This document shows, piece by piece, positions 38,901-48,148 of a stretch of DNA of 64,000 bases. The notes beneath the pieces are model-generated. The model had not been told where the DNA came from and did no database searches. It worked only from the letters and a program-made list of their open reading frames with translations. The position numbers were made by a program, and so were the translations under genes. This DNA comes from Methylobacillus arboreus (lineage in GTDB: Bacteria > Pseudomonadota > Gammaproteobacteria > Burkholderiales > Methylophilaceae): the NCBI RefSeq assembly GCF_020532725.1, contig NZ_JAJAVC010000003.1, forward strand, positions 806,001 to 870,000. The letters run 5' to 3'. The first letter of the stretch is position 1; each line of letters begins with the position of its first letter.

Positions 38901-39236
38901 AAAATATCGATAGGAAAAATTGGATTTTAAATTTGGCTAAGCAACTACATGATGACTGCGGTTTTCTGTCTAATTAATATCACTACAAGAAATCACCATA
39001 AGTTTTCTGCAATTTCTTTTCAAATATATTGAATAAAAGTTTCTTACTCAAGTAAACCGACGCAACTGAATAAACATATAACAAACAACCATAACAGGTG
39101 ACTATTCAGTATGATTAAATCAAGGTAGCGCTTCAGACGATGAAGCGCTACCTTGATTATTTTAATAGCCTGCATGCAACAGCACACTATAGGCTTATGA
39201 ACGACCCAGATTTAGAATTAACCAGGAGGCCTCAAC
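38901..39236. other. divergent intergenic region between ABC exporter and peroxiredoxin
   Basis: 336 AT-rich bases lying upstream of both neighbours. The only clear structure is the 18-bp hairpin at 39118-39158, described separately. No convincing promoter pair could be fixed by eye, and no small ORF with a ribosome site stands out. Confidence 0.5.
39118..39158 (+). terminator. orphan intrinsic-terminator-like hairpin
   Basis: AATCAAGGTAGCGCTTCA pairs perfectly with TGAAGCGCTACCTTGATT (18 bp, 5-base loop), followed by ATTTTAATAG. No gene ends before it on either strand, so it may end an unannotated small RNA or form part of the peroxiredoxin leader. Confidence 0.5.
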
Positions 39237-39878
39237 ATGGCAACACTACGCTTGGGTGATACCGCACCCGACTTTACCCAGGATTCCAGCATCGGCACAA
39301 TCTCATTCCATGAATGGCTAGGTGATAGCTGGGCCATTTTATTCTCTCATCCAGCCGACTATACCCCAGTATGCACAACAGAACTTGGCGCCACCGCAAA
39401 GCTGGCAAGCGAATTCAAGAAACGCAATATCAAACCAATTGCCCTTTCTGTAGATCCTGTTGACTCTCACAAGGGCTGGATCAGCGATATCAATGAAACC
39501 CAGAATACTGAAGTAAACTTCCCCATCATTGCTGATGCTGACCGCAAGGTATCAGAACTGTATGACTTGATTCATCCCAATGCTAGCACTACCGCCACTG
39601 TACGCTCTGTATTCATTATCGATCCGAAGAAAAAAATCCGCCTGACACTAACCTATCCCGCCAGTACCGGCCGCAACTTCAACGAAATCTTGCGCGTGAT
39701 CGACTCCCTGCAACTGACCGAATATCACAGCGTAGCCACTCCTGCCAACTGGCAAGATGGGGATGACGTTGTCATCGTGCCATCAATTACCGACCCAGAA
39801 GTGCTCAAGCAAAAGTTCCCCAAGGGCTATAAAGCGGTAAAGCCCTACCTAAGGCTCACTCCACAGCCAAATAAATAA
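39237..39878 (+). CDS. 1-Cys peroxiredoxin (Prx6 group)
   Basis: A 213-residue thiol peroxidase that reduces hydrogen peroxide, alkyl peroxides and possibly peroxynitrite. The peroxidatic Cys46 lies in HPADYTPVCTTELG. There is no other cysteine in the protein, so it needs an external thiol partner. The C-terminal domain (DDVVIVPSITD and KGYKAVKPYLRLTP) is specific to the Prx6 group. It starts behind a consensus AGGAGG. Confidence 0.93.
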   Translation: MATLRLGDTAPDFTQDSSIGTISFHEWLGDSWAILFSHPADYTPVCTTELGATAKLASEFKKRNIKPIALSVDPVDSHKGWISDINETQNTEVNFPIIADADRKVSELYDLIHPNASTTATVRSVFIIDPKKKIRLTLTYPASTGRNFNEILRVIDSLQLTEYHSVATPANWQDGDDVVIVPSITDPEVLKQKFPKGYKAVKPYLRLTPQPNK

Positions 39879-39953
39879 GGTAACTCTTAACGGAACCTGA
39901 ATGGGCAATATCTGGAGCCGAAATAGTCTTGAGAATCTTTATCAGACCTAAAC

Positions 39954-39990
39954 AAAAAGCCGCATAACCATAGGGTTATGCGGCTTTTTT
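39954..39990. terminator. bidirectional terminator between peroxiredoxin and exbD
   Basis: AAAAAGCCGCATAACC and GGTTATGCGGCTTTTT form a 16-bp stem with a 4-base loop and T-runs on both strands. Confidence 0.92.
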
Positions 39991-40002
39991 AATATGCTGT
40001 AC

Positions 40003-40410
40003 TTATTCGGCCTGAGTCAATACAGCAAGCTTGGTAATGCCAGCTCTTTCGATAGATGCCATCACCTTTGCAACCACTCCATAATTAACTGCCTCATCAG
40101 AGCTTAGATGCAAGACAAGTTCAGGATTAGCCGCCTGACGATTTTTCAGTTCTGCTTCCAATTGAGTAATTAGAAACTCTTGTTTATCAACATAAACCTT
40201 GCCCTCAGCATCCACACTCACTGTCACTGGTTTCTTTGGCTCTGGTGGCTGAGTAGCAGCTGTCTTCGGCAAATTCACCGTAATTGCATTGTTAAGTACA
40301 GGAATCGTCACGATAAAAGCAACTAGCAATACCAACATCACATCAACAAGAGGTGTAATGTTGATCTCACTTAATACTTCATCAGACTCAGTAGTAGAAG
40401 AGAATGCCAT
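40003..40410 (-). CDS. exbD: biopolymer transport protein ExbD
   Basis: A 135-residue inner-membrane protein of the TonB energiser. One membrane helix (VDVMLVLLVAFIVTIPVL, about 22-39) contains the proton-linked Asp, and a periplasmic domain follows with PVTVSVDAEGKVYVDKQ. Its ATG shares one base with the exbB stop (TAATG). The complex uses proton motive force to power TonB-dependent uptake of iron chelates, B12 and similar ligands. Confidence 0.93.
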   Translation of the reverse strand: MAFSSTTESDEVLSEINITPLVDVMLVLLVAFIVTIPVLNNAITVNLPKTAATQPPEPKKPVTVSVDAEGKVYVDKQEFLITQLEAELKNRQAANPELVLHLSSDEAVNYGVVAKVMASIERAGITKLAVLTQAE

Positions 40411-41150
40411 TATGCAAATGCCTCATTTTTTAGATTTACAACAGAAGAATTATTGTCTTGAGCTTGCTTGGAAGTAGCAGACTCAACTTGTTTATCTCCC
40501 GCAAAATTAACTTTACGGGACAATCGAATCAAATCTGCCGCAAAATCGTCAAGATCGCCATTAATCAGCTTCAAGCGACGAGTGAAAAAGTTAAAAGCCA
40601 AGACCGCAGGAACCGCTACAGCAATCCCTAAGCCAGTAGCTATGAGCGCCTCACCAATTGGCCCGGCAACAACTTCCAGGCTTGCAGAACCCAATGCGCC
40701 AATATTCGTTAAAGCATTCATGATGCCCCATACAGTGCCGAACAGACCGACAAATGGAGATGTACTGCCAATACTAGCCAATACAGCTAATCCACTATCA
40801 AGACTGCGGCGCTCTTTCAAAATTTGCTGACGCAAAGAGCGTTCAAGCAAATCCTGGCGATCCCCAGTATGTTCCAGATCATGGGAAGCATGGCTGTCAA
40901 CATCATGAAGGGTATTGAAGCCAGCCTGGGCCACACGGGCAGCAGGACCGTCAACTTCAGCGATCTCGGCAGCAGCTAGAATATTAGGTGCGCTCCAAAA
41001 AGCTTTTTTATATTTCTTCGTTTGGCTAGCAGCTCTCCAGTGCTGAAAACCTTTAACAAGCAGCAAGGTCCAGGTTACGACAGAGAATGCAATCAAGATA
41101 TATAGAACACTATCAACAATCAAAGAGTTGGAATTTTCAATATCAAACAT
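40410..41150 (-). CDS. exbB: biopolymer transport protein ExbB
   Basis: A 246-residue MotA/TolQ/ExbB proton-channel protein. The first membrane helix is at residues 12-28; the cytoplasmic loop includes an acidic His-rich stretch (DVDSHASHDLEHTGDR); the last two helices carry SIGSTSPFVGLFGTVWGIM and GEALIATGLGIAVAVPAV. It starts with ATG behind AAGGA. It could act with TolAR, but the tonB gene upstream makes ExbB clear. Confidence 0.92.
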   Translation of the reverse strand: MFDIENSNSLIVDSVLYILIAFSVVTWTLLLVKGFQHWRAASQTKKYKKAFWSAPNILAAAEIAEVDGPAARVAQAGFNTLHDVDSHASHDLEHTGDRQDLLERSLRQQILKERRSLDSGLAVLASIGSTSPFVGLFGTVWGIMNALTNIGALGSASLEVVAGPIGEALIATGLGIAVAVPAVLAFNFFTRRLKLINGDLDDFAADLIRLSRKVNFAGDKQVESATSKQAQDNNSSVVNLKNEAFA

Positions 41151-41200
41151 AATTTTTCCTTAAAAAACTTATCACAAAATCTAAAATCAAAATTTAGCTA

Positions 41201-42010
41201 TTAATTCAGTGTAAATTGAACCGGGACAGTTGCCCATCCATCAATCGGCGTATTGCCGCGTTTAGAAGGCGCAAACTCCCAGCCTTTTGCAGCCGCAATT
41301 GCAGCATCATCCAAGACTTTGCGCCCACTGGACTTTGCCACTTCAATACGCTCTACACTTCCATTTGCTAATACCCGTACCCTAAGAGTTACAGTGCCTT
41401 GCCATCCTTGACGTGCTGCAAATGGTGGATACTTAGGCGGAGGATTGTTTAAATACCCCAAGCCTCCAAATGCCTCTGTGACCGGCTCCTCAGGTGGCGG
41501 GGCCGGAGGTGCAGGAGGTTCAGGTGGTGCCGCCTCAACAGGGCCTGGAGTCGGCTCAGCTGTCGTATTTTCAGGGATGACTATATCCTCAGGCTGAATA
41601 TCAGGCTCCGGTACCGCCTCTGGCGTTTTCAATGCAGGCTTGGGTGGTGGCTGAACCTTTTTCGGCGGCGGTGGTGGAGGTGGCGGTGGTGGTTTTACCT
41701 CTGGAGGCGGCTCTATCACTGGTTTAATGATTTCAATCTCCACCGGCCTTGGTTTAACAACGGGAATATGTTGAGTATTAATATAAAAATACAAACCGAC
41801 CACATGAGCAACAATAACCACAATCCCTAAAGCAACATAATTTCTTCCTGAGCCTTTGCCTGATGCTTCAGCCTCAAGTTGCTTTTGTCTAAAAACGAAA
41901 GAATGGTCAATGTGCCTAGTAGCATCTGCCACCCGTTTAGACACAGAATCACTGCTACGCAGATCTCCTGTAGCCAATAGGTCGGAAGGCCTCAAGGCAG
42001 AAGTAGACAC
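41201..42010 (-). CDS. tonB: energy transducer TonB
   Basis: A 269-residue protein that links inner-membrane proton force to outer-membrane receptors. A cytoplasmic N-terminus of 58 residues (longer than usual) precedes a single membrane helix (59-77). A Pro/Glu/Lys-rich spacer runs to about 175, including ten consecutive prolines, and the C-terminal TonB domain has GWQGTVTLRVRVLANGSV and AAAKGWEFAPSKRG. It starts with GTG at 42010 behind AAGGAG. Order tonB-exbB-exbD forms one operon. I saw no Fur-box consensus upstream. Confidence 0.93.
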   Translation of the reverse strand: MSTSALRPSDLLATGDLRSSDSVSKRVADATRHIDHSFVFRQKQLEAEASGKGSGRNYVALGIVVIVAHVVGLYFYINTQHIPVVKPRPVEIEIIKPVIEPPPEVKPPPPPPPPPPKKVQPPPKPALKTPEAVPEPDIQPEDIVIPENTTAEPTPGPVEAAPPEPPAPPAPPPEEPVTEAFGGLGYLNNPPPKYPPFAARQGWQGTVTLRVRVLANGSVERIEVAKSSGRKVLDDAAIAAAKGWEFAPSKRGNTPIDGWATVPVQFTLN

Positions 42011-42550
42011 TTAAATTTTCTCCTTTTACTTTAATCCAGATGATGATGGAGAGGCTTAGCTCTTACATTTGAATTACTTAACAAATTAAACTAGTGATCG
42101 CGCCATCTAAAATAAAGCGAATCAGATAAACGTATTTTGAAGAATTAAGTTTGGAAAATCTAATAGCCAATCATTATATAAAAATATAAAAACAATATAT
42201 AAAACAAACTTAATATTCTAATTTCAATATATTAGCAACCAATGTGCCATACTTTCCAAAAATAATTTTATTTATTACAAATTAATCACTTAAATTATAA
42301 AGAGGTGGATAAATCATTTTATTTATGTTTAAAAATCAACACACACTCCAATAAATGTTGATTTTTAAACATAAAGAGCTGATTAGAATGAAACAAAGTG
42401 TGAAGCTTCCGTAGACTAAATTAAATATATTCGGCAAAGCTCTCAGCTACGACGCCCTACTCCATCGTCACTCAGAACCCATAGGACTTCTATTCGCATC
42501 AATATTTTGCACATACAATAGTCGCCCTGGTTCCCTAGCATTTCTCCCCC
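42011..42550. other. AT-rich region upstream of tonB
   Basis: 540 bases without a supportable gene. The first 350 bases are very AT-rich and include the 20-bp inverted repeat at 42322-42375. No Fur box, tRNA or open reading frame of note is visible. Confidence 0.5.
42322..42375. repeat. 20-bp inverted repeat upstream of tonB
   Basis: TTTATGTTTAAAAATCAACA (42322-42341) pairs perfectly with its complement at 42356-42375 around a 14-base loop. It is AT-rich, without a GC core. Confidence 0.65.
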
Positions 42551-42784
42551 ATGCCTTTGTCTACCTCACACGATATTAATGTATTGGAATTTCACGCGGC
42601 GTGCGGGCACACCCATACGCCTTCGGAGTTTAAGATTTCAAAGAACAGCCTGAAACAAAGGAATTACTTTGATTTTGGTGAGATGGAGCCTAAAGCAACT
42701 CTTCCATAACACGATATCGCCACTATCGTAGAAGCAATGAAAAATAAGGGGATGGATTTGGTTTACTGGGAAGACAAAATGTAG
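42551..42784 (+). pseudogene. small ORF interrupted by an in-frame stop, unknown function
   Basis: 78 codons in one frame from ATG (42551) to TAG (42782-42784), broken only by TAA at 42707-42709. The first part has 52 residues, with FHAACGHTH and NYFDFGEMEP. The second part reads HDIATIVEAMKNKGMDLVYWED, a credible helix-strand end. A single C-to-T change would turn CAA (Gln) into this TAA. No ribosome site is visible. It may be a decayed gene or chance; I do not recognise a family. Confidence 0.3.
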
Positions 42785-42797
42785 CCTTGCAGAAAGC

Positions 42798-42836
42798 AAA
42801 AAGCCCGCTATAAACAAATAGTTTATAGCGGGCTTT
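42798..42836 (-). terminator. terminator of tRNA-Asn
   Basis: AAAGCCCGCTATAAAC and GTTTATAGCGGGCTTT form a 16-bp stem with a 5-base loop. On the minus strand TTTTTGC follows, six bases after the tRNA. Confidence 0.88.
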
Positions 42837-42841
42837 CAATC

Positions 42842-42917
42842 TGGCTCCCCGACCTGGGCTCGAACCAGGGACACACGGATTAACAGTCCGTTGCTCTACC
42901 GACTGAGCTATCGGGGA
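42842..42917 (-). tRNA. tRNA-Asn (anticodon GTT)
   Basis: A 76-base cloverleaf with encoded CCA. The acceptor stem TCCCCGA pairs with TCGGGGA, the D-arm holds AGCTCAGTCGGTAGAGC, the anticodon loop is CTGTTAA inside CGGA/TCCG, and the T-arm is CTGGTTCGAGCCCAG. All arms pair well. Confidence 0.97.
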
Positions 42918-42932
42918 ATCGATGAAGGCGCT

Positions 42933-42961
42933 ACTATACTGGGCTGGCGGGGAGTGGTCAA
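42933..42961 (-). promoter_or_regulatory. promoter of tRNA-Asn
   Basis: On the minus strand TTGACC (42956-42961) and TATAGT (42933-42938) are exactly 17 bases apart, with the -10 ending 15 bases before the tRNA. A GC-rich GCGCC discriminator-like stretch follows, as expected for a stringently controlled stable RNA. Confidence 0.85.
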
Positions 42962-43500
42962 CTATTTTTATGCGGAAAGTGACAGTTTTTTCTTGTTCAG
43001 TTTAGTCGGCTTTTGACCTATCCGAAATTTCCTTTTTTAATCAATTGCTCTCCATACTCACTATAAAACACCCTTCGGTGAAACATGCTTGGTTTGGTTT
43101 AACCAAGCACTCCTAATATTGTAAGCTCACCCAGTCTCGCTCCAATTATGTAATTTTGTTGCTCTATCAGTGCCAGATAACGATTCTTGTACTAAGACAG
43201 CAAAGAGTCATCCCTACATCTGCCTGTTTGGTTGGATGCGAGAGTATTATTGAGGTTTTACTGGATCGATGATCCTCAAAGGATAGTGTTATCTTGCTTG
43301 GCTGCATGAACTCATGCAAGATGAACAGTAATAAGTTCTATACTTGGGAGACTAACGGTTTTAGGGTAATTTTGCCGTCACTAGTAGGGTACGACATCAT
43401 CAGGGATGCGCTACAGAGAAGAGTTTAAATACTTGCCAGTGTATATCCATAACAGCTATGTTCTACTGGCTTTGGGCAGCTTCAGGACTTGAAGCAGGCT
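42962..43500. other. intergenic region between the two tRNA genes
   Basis: About 540 bases with stops in all frames. I see no gene, no intact repeat and no known RNA. A short GCTTCA/TGAAGC stem (43479-43495) just past the tRNA-Ser 3' end may trim or end that transcript, but it lacks a T-run. Confidence 0.5.
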
Positions 43501-43590
43501 TGGCGGAGAGGGAGGGATTCGAACCCTCGACAGAGTTGCCCCTGTGCCACCTTTCCAGGGTGGTGACTTAAACCACTCATCCACCTCTCC
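43501..43590 (-). tRNA. tRNA-Ser (anticodon GGA)
   Basis: A 90-base class II tRNA with encoded CCA. The acceptor stem GGAGAGG pairs with CCTCTCC, the anticodon stem CCACC/GGTGG encloses CTGGAAA (anticodon GGA), a long variable arm follows, and the T-loop is GGGTTCGAATCCC. It reads UCC/UCU serine codons. Confidence 0.97.
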
Positions 43591-43605
43591 GCAAAACGAG
43601 GCCGG

Positions 43606-43635
43606 ATTATATATTAAATTTCCCATTAGAACCAA
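43606..43635 (-). promoter_or_regulatory. promoter of tRNA-Ser
   Basis: On the minus strand TTGGTT (43630-43635) and a consensus TATAAT (43606-43611) are 18 bases apart, with a GC-rich discriminator (CCGGCCTCG) and the tRNA starting 16 bases after the -10. Confidence 0.8.
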
Positions 43636-43683
43636 GCTTTTTACCAAATGGAATCGTTGCGTTCGTGACTTTGTTATAACAGC

Positions 43684-43711
43684 CTTAATAAGTACGATCG
43701 TACTTATTAAG
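43684..43711. repeat. perfect 28-bp palindrome
   Basis: CTTAATAAGTACGA followed immediately by its reverse complement, with no spacer. It lies 40 bases past the radA stop and about 50 bases upstream of the tRNA-Ser -35. No T-run follows on either strand, so it resembles an operator as much as a terminator. Confidence 0.75.
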
Positions 43712-43750
43712 AATTAAATTAAATACAATGCTCTACATAACTCTCGGCAA

Positions 43751-45115
43751 TCAACCGTTCCGTAGCAGTTGCAAGGCTTGCTCAAGGCGCTCTACACCTT
43801 TGACCTCCAGGCCACTAATCGCTTGCTTCGGCAAGTTAGATTTAGGCACAATGGCATGGGTAAAGCCCAGCTTGGCCGCTTCTCGCAGCCTCTCCTGCCC
43901 ACGCTGCACTGGACGTACCTCTCCCGCCAGGCCAACCTCGCCAAATACAACCAGCTTATTGTCCAGCGGCTTATTTTTCAGAGAGGAGACAATCGCAAGC
44001 AATACCGCCAGATCAACAGCAGGTTCGCTGATCCGCACCCCCCCTACTGCATTGATGAAAACATCCTGATCGAAACAAGCTACACCCGCATGGCGATGCA
44101 GGACAGCCAACAGCATGGCTAACCGGTTTTGCTCCAGCCCAACGCACAAACGCTTGGGATTGGGGGCATGAGCTTCGTCAACCAGGGCCTGCACTTCAAC
44201 AAGCAATGGCCTAGTTCCCTCTTGAGTGACGGTGATGCAGGAGCCAGCGACCTGTTCAGCATGATGGGAAAGGAACAAAGCGGAAGGGTTGCTGACTTCG
44301 CGTAGGCCTTTTTCTGTCATGGCAAACACGCCCAGTTCATTTACTGCGCCAAAGCGGTTTTTGAATGCCCGTACAAGACGAAAACTGGAGTTTTGGTCAC
44401 CCTCGAAATACAGCACGGTATCAACGATATGTTCCAGCACGCGCGGGCCTGCCAATGAACCTTCTTTGGTAACATGACCGACCAGGATAATGGTTACGCC
44501 CAATTGCTTGGCAAACCGGGTCAATTGCGCCGAGCACTCTCGCACTTGTGCAACAGAACCAGGGGCGGACTGCAAGGCTTCGGAATAAAGCGTCTGTATC
44601 GAGTCAATCACGGCAACTTCGGGCTTGTGTTGCTGCAAGATAGTCAGGATTTTTTCCAGGCCGATTTCTGCCAATAACTCCACTGGGCCGGCATCCAACC
44701 CAAGGCGTTTTGCACGCATGGCAATCTGCTGGGCGGATTCCTCTCCTGAAACATAGATCGCCTTGCGAACCTTGCCGACATGGCACAGGGTTTGCAGCAA
44801 CAAGGTAGACTTGCCTATGCCCGGATCGCCGCCAATCAACACCACCCCTCCTGGCACCAGCCCGCCGCCCAGTACGCGGTCGAACTCTTGAATGCCGGTC
44901 GGATGCCGCGGCACATCGGTAGCCTCGACGTCCGCAAGTTTCTGCAATCCGCTGGATTGCGTAAGCGCCGCGTAGCGGTTCTGGCTGCTGCCGGTTGTTT
45001 CCGCAATGCTTTCAACCAAGGTGTTCCATGCCATACATGACGGGCATTGGCCTTGCCACTTGGGCGTTTGGCCACCGCACTCGGTGCAGACATAAATGGT
45101 TTTCGCCTTGGCCAT
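43751..45115 (-). CDS. radA: DNA repair protein RadA
   Basis: A 454-residue RecA-like helicase that drives branch migration in recombination. The zinc finger CTECGGQTPKWQGQCPSC uses Cys10, 13, 24 and 27. Walker A is GGDPGIGKSTLL near residue 85, the RadA-specific KNRFG motif is present (FKNRFGAVNE), and the C-terminus is a Lon-like inactive protease domain (RISEPAVDLAVLLAIVSS). The frame is open to 45157; ATG at 45115 shares one base with the alr stop (TGATG) and gives the canonical [10 protein letters not shown]. Confidence 0.95.
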   Translation of the reverse strand: MAKAKTIYVCTECGGQTPKWQGQCPSCMAWNTLVESIAETTGSSQNRYAALTQSSGLQKLADVEATDVPRHPTGIQEFDRVLGGGLVPGGVVLIGGDPGIGKSTLLLQTLCHVGKVRKAIYVSGEESAQQIAMRAKRLGLDAGPVELLAEIGLEKILTILQQHKPEVAVIDSIQTLYSEALQSAPGSVAQVRECSAQLTRFAKQLGVTIILVGHVTKEGSLAGPRVLEHIVDTVLYFEGDQNSSFRLVRAFKNRFGAVNELGVFAMTEKGLREVSNPSALFLSHHAEQVAGSCITVTQEGTRPLLVEVQALVDEAHAPNPKRLCVGLEQNRLAMLLAVLHRHAGVACFDQDVFINAVGGVRISEPAVDLAVLLAIVSSLKNKPLDNKLVVFGEVGLAGEVRPVQRGQERLREAAKLGFTHAIVPKSNLPKQAISGLEVKGVERLEQALQLLRNG

Positions 45116-46188
45116 CAGCCTATCACCTTGAATGGCACTCTTGGCGCCACTGCACACAACAATTCATATCCCACGGTACCGGCTGCTTCAGCCACCGCGT
45201 CCACGGACACTGTTTCGCCCCATAGCTCAACCGCGCTGCCGACCTTGGCATTTGGCAAATAGGTGATATCCGCAAACAGCATATCCATGGAGACCCGTCC
45301 CAGGGTCTGGGTTGGCTGGCCGTCAATCGCAATCGGGGTGCCATTGGGCGCATGACGGGGGTAACCGTCCGCATAGCCGCAAGCCACAACAGCAATCCTG
45401 GTGGTTTGCGACGCAGTAAAGCGCGCGCCGTAGCCCAGACTCTCTCCAGCTTCCAGGGTTTGCACGGCGATAACCTCACTGGTGAATCGCATTGCCGGAG
45501 TCAAGCCAAAACTGGCTGCACTGCTGCCAGCAACCGGCGACGCGCCGTAGAGCATGATGCCTGGTCGTACCCAGTCTCGATATGCTTCTGGAAAACGCAG
45601 GATAGCCGCGGAGTTGGCAAGGCTGACAGGATTGTTCAATTCCGCTGTCGTAGCATTAAACACTGCCAATTGTTCAGCAATGCCCTGGTCATCATCCGCG
45701 GTAGCAAAATGGGTCATCAAGATGATATCAGCAACGGCAGGACAATCCTGCAATCGTCGACATGCACTTTGATAGCTGCCTGGCTTGAAACCCAGGCGGT
45801 TCATGCCGCTATTCATTTTCAGGAATACCGATACAGGCCGGGCAAGCTCCCCTGCCCTCGTTTCCAGCATGGCAAGCTGCTGTTCGTTGTGTACCACGAT
45901 ACTAATGCCATGCTCGGCCACGGCATGAAGCTCATCGATGCTGAAAACTCCCTCGAGCAGCAAAAGCACCTGGCTGTATCCAGCCTCACGCAATGCCAGA
46001 GCCTCGCTCAAGCGCAGCACGCCAAAGCCATCAGCATCTTCAAGCCCGGACGCTGCGCGCAACAAGCCATGCCCGTATGCGTCCGCCTTGACTATGGCCA
46101 ACACTTTGGTATCTGGAGCAAGCTTGCGTACAACGGCAAGGTTATGCCGCAACGCTGCCAAATTCACTATCGCCTTGATTGCCCGCAT
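45115..46188 (-). CDS. alr: alanine racemase
   Basis: A 357-residue PLP enzyme that makes D-alanine for peptidoglycan. Lys34 in [11 protein letters not shown] binds PLP, and ESLGYGARF with a Tyr supplies the second catalytic base. RPGIMLYG and [10 protein letters not shown] are further motifs. It lies two bases after dnaB and is coupled to radA. Without a second copy in view I keep the generic symbol alr. Confidence 0.95.
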   Translation of the reverse strand: MRAIKAIVNLAALRHNLAVVRKLAPDTKVLAIVKADAYGHGLLRAASGLEDADGFGVLRLSEALALREAGYSQVLLLLEGVFSIDELHAVAEHGISIVVHNEQQLAMLETRAGELARPVSVFLKMNSGMNRLGFKPGSYQSACRRLQDCPAVADIILMTHFATADDDQGIAEQLAVFNATTAELNNPVSLANSAAILRFPEAYRDWVRPGIMLYGASPVAGSSAASFGLTPAMRFTSEVIAVQTLEAGESLGYGARFTASQTTRIAVVACGYADGYPRHAPNGTPIAIDGQPTQTLGRVSMDMLFADITYLPNAKVGSAVELWGETVSVDAVAEAAGTVGYELLCAVAPRVPFKVIG

Positions 46189-46190
46189 GG

Positions 46191-47576
46191 TTATTCGCCG
46201 TAGTTGTCTTCGTACTGGCCAACGAAGTTCTCGAAGCGGGTATTCTCACCTAGGAAGGTCAGGCGAACACGGCCGATGGGACCATTACGCTGCTTGGCGA
46301 TGATGATTTCCGCCGTGCCCTTGTCGGGGCTATCTGGGTTATAGACCTGATCGCGGTAGATGAAGAGAATCAAGTCGGCATCCTGCTCGATAGCGCCTGA
46401 TTCACGCAAATCAGACATCACCGGACGTTTGTCAGGGCGCTGCTCCACACTGCGGTTGAGCTGAGACAATGCAATGACCGGCACATCAAGCTCTTTTGCC
46501 AAGGCTTTGAGTGAGCGGGAAATTTCTGAAATCTCAGTGGCACGGTTTTCACTCCTGCCGCCTGCCGAAGCTCCTGTCATCAATTGCAAATAGTCAATAA
46601 CAATTAGACCCAGCTCTCCAACTTGGCGATGCAGGCGGCGCGCACGCGCACGCACTTCGAAAGAACTCAAACCCGCACCCTCGTCAATATAAATCGGCGC
46701 CTCGTTGAGCTTGCCCAGCGCCGTGGTCAAGCGTACCCAATCTTCATCCTCAAGATTACCGTTACGCATACGGTGCTGATCCAACTTGCCGACGGATCCT
46801 ATCATCCGGGTCACCAACTGCGTTGCGCCCATTTCCATAGAGAACACAGCGACTGGCTTGCCAGTATCCAGGGCAACATTTTCGGCGATATTAAGCGAGA
46901 ATGCCGTCTTACCCATTGATGGTCGTCCAGCAACAATAATCAGGTCGCCAGATTGCATACCAGAGGTCATCGAATCCAAATCAGTGAAACCCGTTGGGAT
47001 ACCAGTGACATCACTGTGATTGTCACGTTGATAAAGCGAATCAATACGATCTGCCACCTGCGGCAACAAAGTTTTCATATCAAGAAAACCCTGGGTCGAA
47101 CGTTTACCACCTTCAGCAATCTGGAATATTCTGGCTTCAGCCTCATCCAGCAATTGCTGGGCATCGCGCCCTAACGGATTATAGGCGCTTTCCGCAATGC
47201 TGGAACCCACTTCCACCAGCTTACGCATGACGGCACGTTCACGCACAATCTCGGCATAACGGCGGATATTGGCAGCCGTTGGCGTATTTTGTGCCAATGC
47301 AGCCAGGTACGCCAAACCACCTACGCTGGAAAGCTCCGCAGCATTTTCGAGGGACTCTGCCACTGTCACGATGTCTGCAGGCCTGCTACGCTCGAACAGG
47401 CGGCTGATATGCCCGAAAATCAGCTTGTGGTCATGGCGGTAGAAATCATCCGGGCCAAGGATATCGGCAATACGGTCCATCGCCTCATTTTCAAGCAACA
47501 AGCCACCCAGTACGGATTGCTCAGCTTCAACGGAATGCGGGGGAAGTTTTAGGGATTCTAGGATATCGTCAGCCAT
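46191..47576 (-). CDS. dnaB: replicative DNA helicase DnaB
   Basis: A 461-residue hexameric 5'-3' helicase that unwinds DNA at the fork. The N-terminal domain has [19 protein letters not shown], a linker helix follows, then Walker [11 protein letters not shown] near residue 215, Walker [11 protein letters not shown], and the arginine-finger region [20 protein letters not shown]. It has no intein. It follows rplI through a strong terminator, so it probably has its own promoter. Confidence 0.96.
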   Translation of the reverse strand: MADDILESLKLPPHSVEAEQSVLGGLLLENEAMDRIADILGPDDFYRHDHKLIFGHISRLFERSRPADIVTVAESLENAAELSSVGGLAYLAALAQNTPTAANIRRYAEIVRERAVMRKLVEVGSSIAESAYNPLGRDAQQLLDEAEARIFQIAEGGKRSTQGFLDMKTLLPQVADRIDSLYQRDNHSDVTGIPTGFTDLDSMTSGMQSGDLIIVAGRPSMGKTAFSLNIAENVALDTGKPVAVFSMEMGATQLVTRMIGSVGKLDQHRMRNGNLEDEDWVRLTTALGKLNEAPIYIDEGAGLSSFEVRARARRLHRQVGELGLIVIDYLQLMTGASAGGRSENRATEISEISRSLKALAKELDVPVIALSQLNRSVEQRPDKRPVMSDLRESGAIEQDADLILFIYRDQVYNPDSPDKGTAEIIIAKQRNGPIGRVRLTFLGENTRFENFVGQYEDNYGE

Positions 47577-47634
47577 GCGGCATTATAGCAATTTACCGGG
47601 CGGCTTCGTCATGGCACCGTCAGCAATGGTCAAT

Positions 47635-47663
47635 AAAAAAGGCCGCTCAAAAGCGGCCTTTTT
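47635..47663 (-). terminator. rplI terminator
   Basis: AAAAAAGGCCGCT and AGCGGCCTTTTT form a 7-bp GC-rich core extended by A/T pairs, with a 4-base loop, 28 bases after rplI and before dnaB. Confidence 0.88.
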
Positions 47664-47690
47664 GATACTGGCGCAAGCCAGGGCGGATGA

Positions 47691-48137
47691 TTACTCGCCG
47701 AGTACGGAAACCGTGATGTCCACAATCACATCGTGATGCAGGGCAATGCTGACCTGGTGATCACCGATAGCCTTGAGCGGACCATCCGGCAAACGCACTT
47801 CGGCCTTAGCAGTTTCAAAGCCTTGTGCACTCAGAGCTTCAGCGATATCGCCATTGGTGACTGAACCGAACAGGCGGCCATCAACACCGGCTTTCTGGGT
47901 CACTTGCAACAGGAAGCCTGCCAGCTTCTCGCCGCGTTGCTGGGCAGCGGCAAGCAGTCCGGCTTGTTGCTTTTCCAGTTCAGCGCGGCGCACTTCAAAT
48001 TCAGCCTTGTTGGCTTCAGTCGCGCGCTTGGCCTTGCCTTGAGGGATCAGGAAGTTACGGCCGTAGCCGTCTTTGACCTTGACGATGTCACCGAGGTTAC
48101 CCAGGTTTACTACTTTTTCCAACAGAATAACTTGCAT
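47691..48137 (-). CDS. rplI: 50S ribosomal protein L9
   Basis: A 148-residue large-subunit protein. [32 protein letters not shown] is the N-terminal RNA-binding domain, joined by a long helix to the C-terminal domain with [19 protein letters not shown]. It is last in the rpsF-priB-rpsR-rplI operon. Confidence 0.96.
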   Translation of the reverse strand: MQVILLEKVVNLGNLGDIVKVKDGYGRNFLIPQGKAKRATEANKAEFEVRRAELEKQQAGLLAAAQQRGEKLAGFLLQVTQKAGVDGRLFGSVTNGDIAEALSAQGFETAKAEVRLPDGPLKAIGDHQVSIALHHDVIVDITVSVLGE

Positions 48138-48148
48138 GGTCTCACCTC

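Noticed and set aside
42011-42120. Fur box at tonB
   Set aside because: I looked for a GATAATGATAATCATTATC-like site and found none close enough to report.
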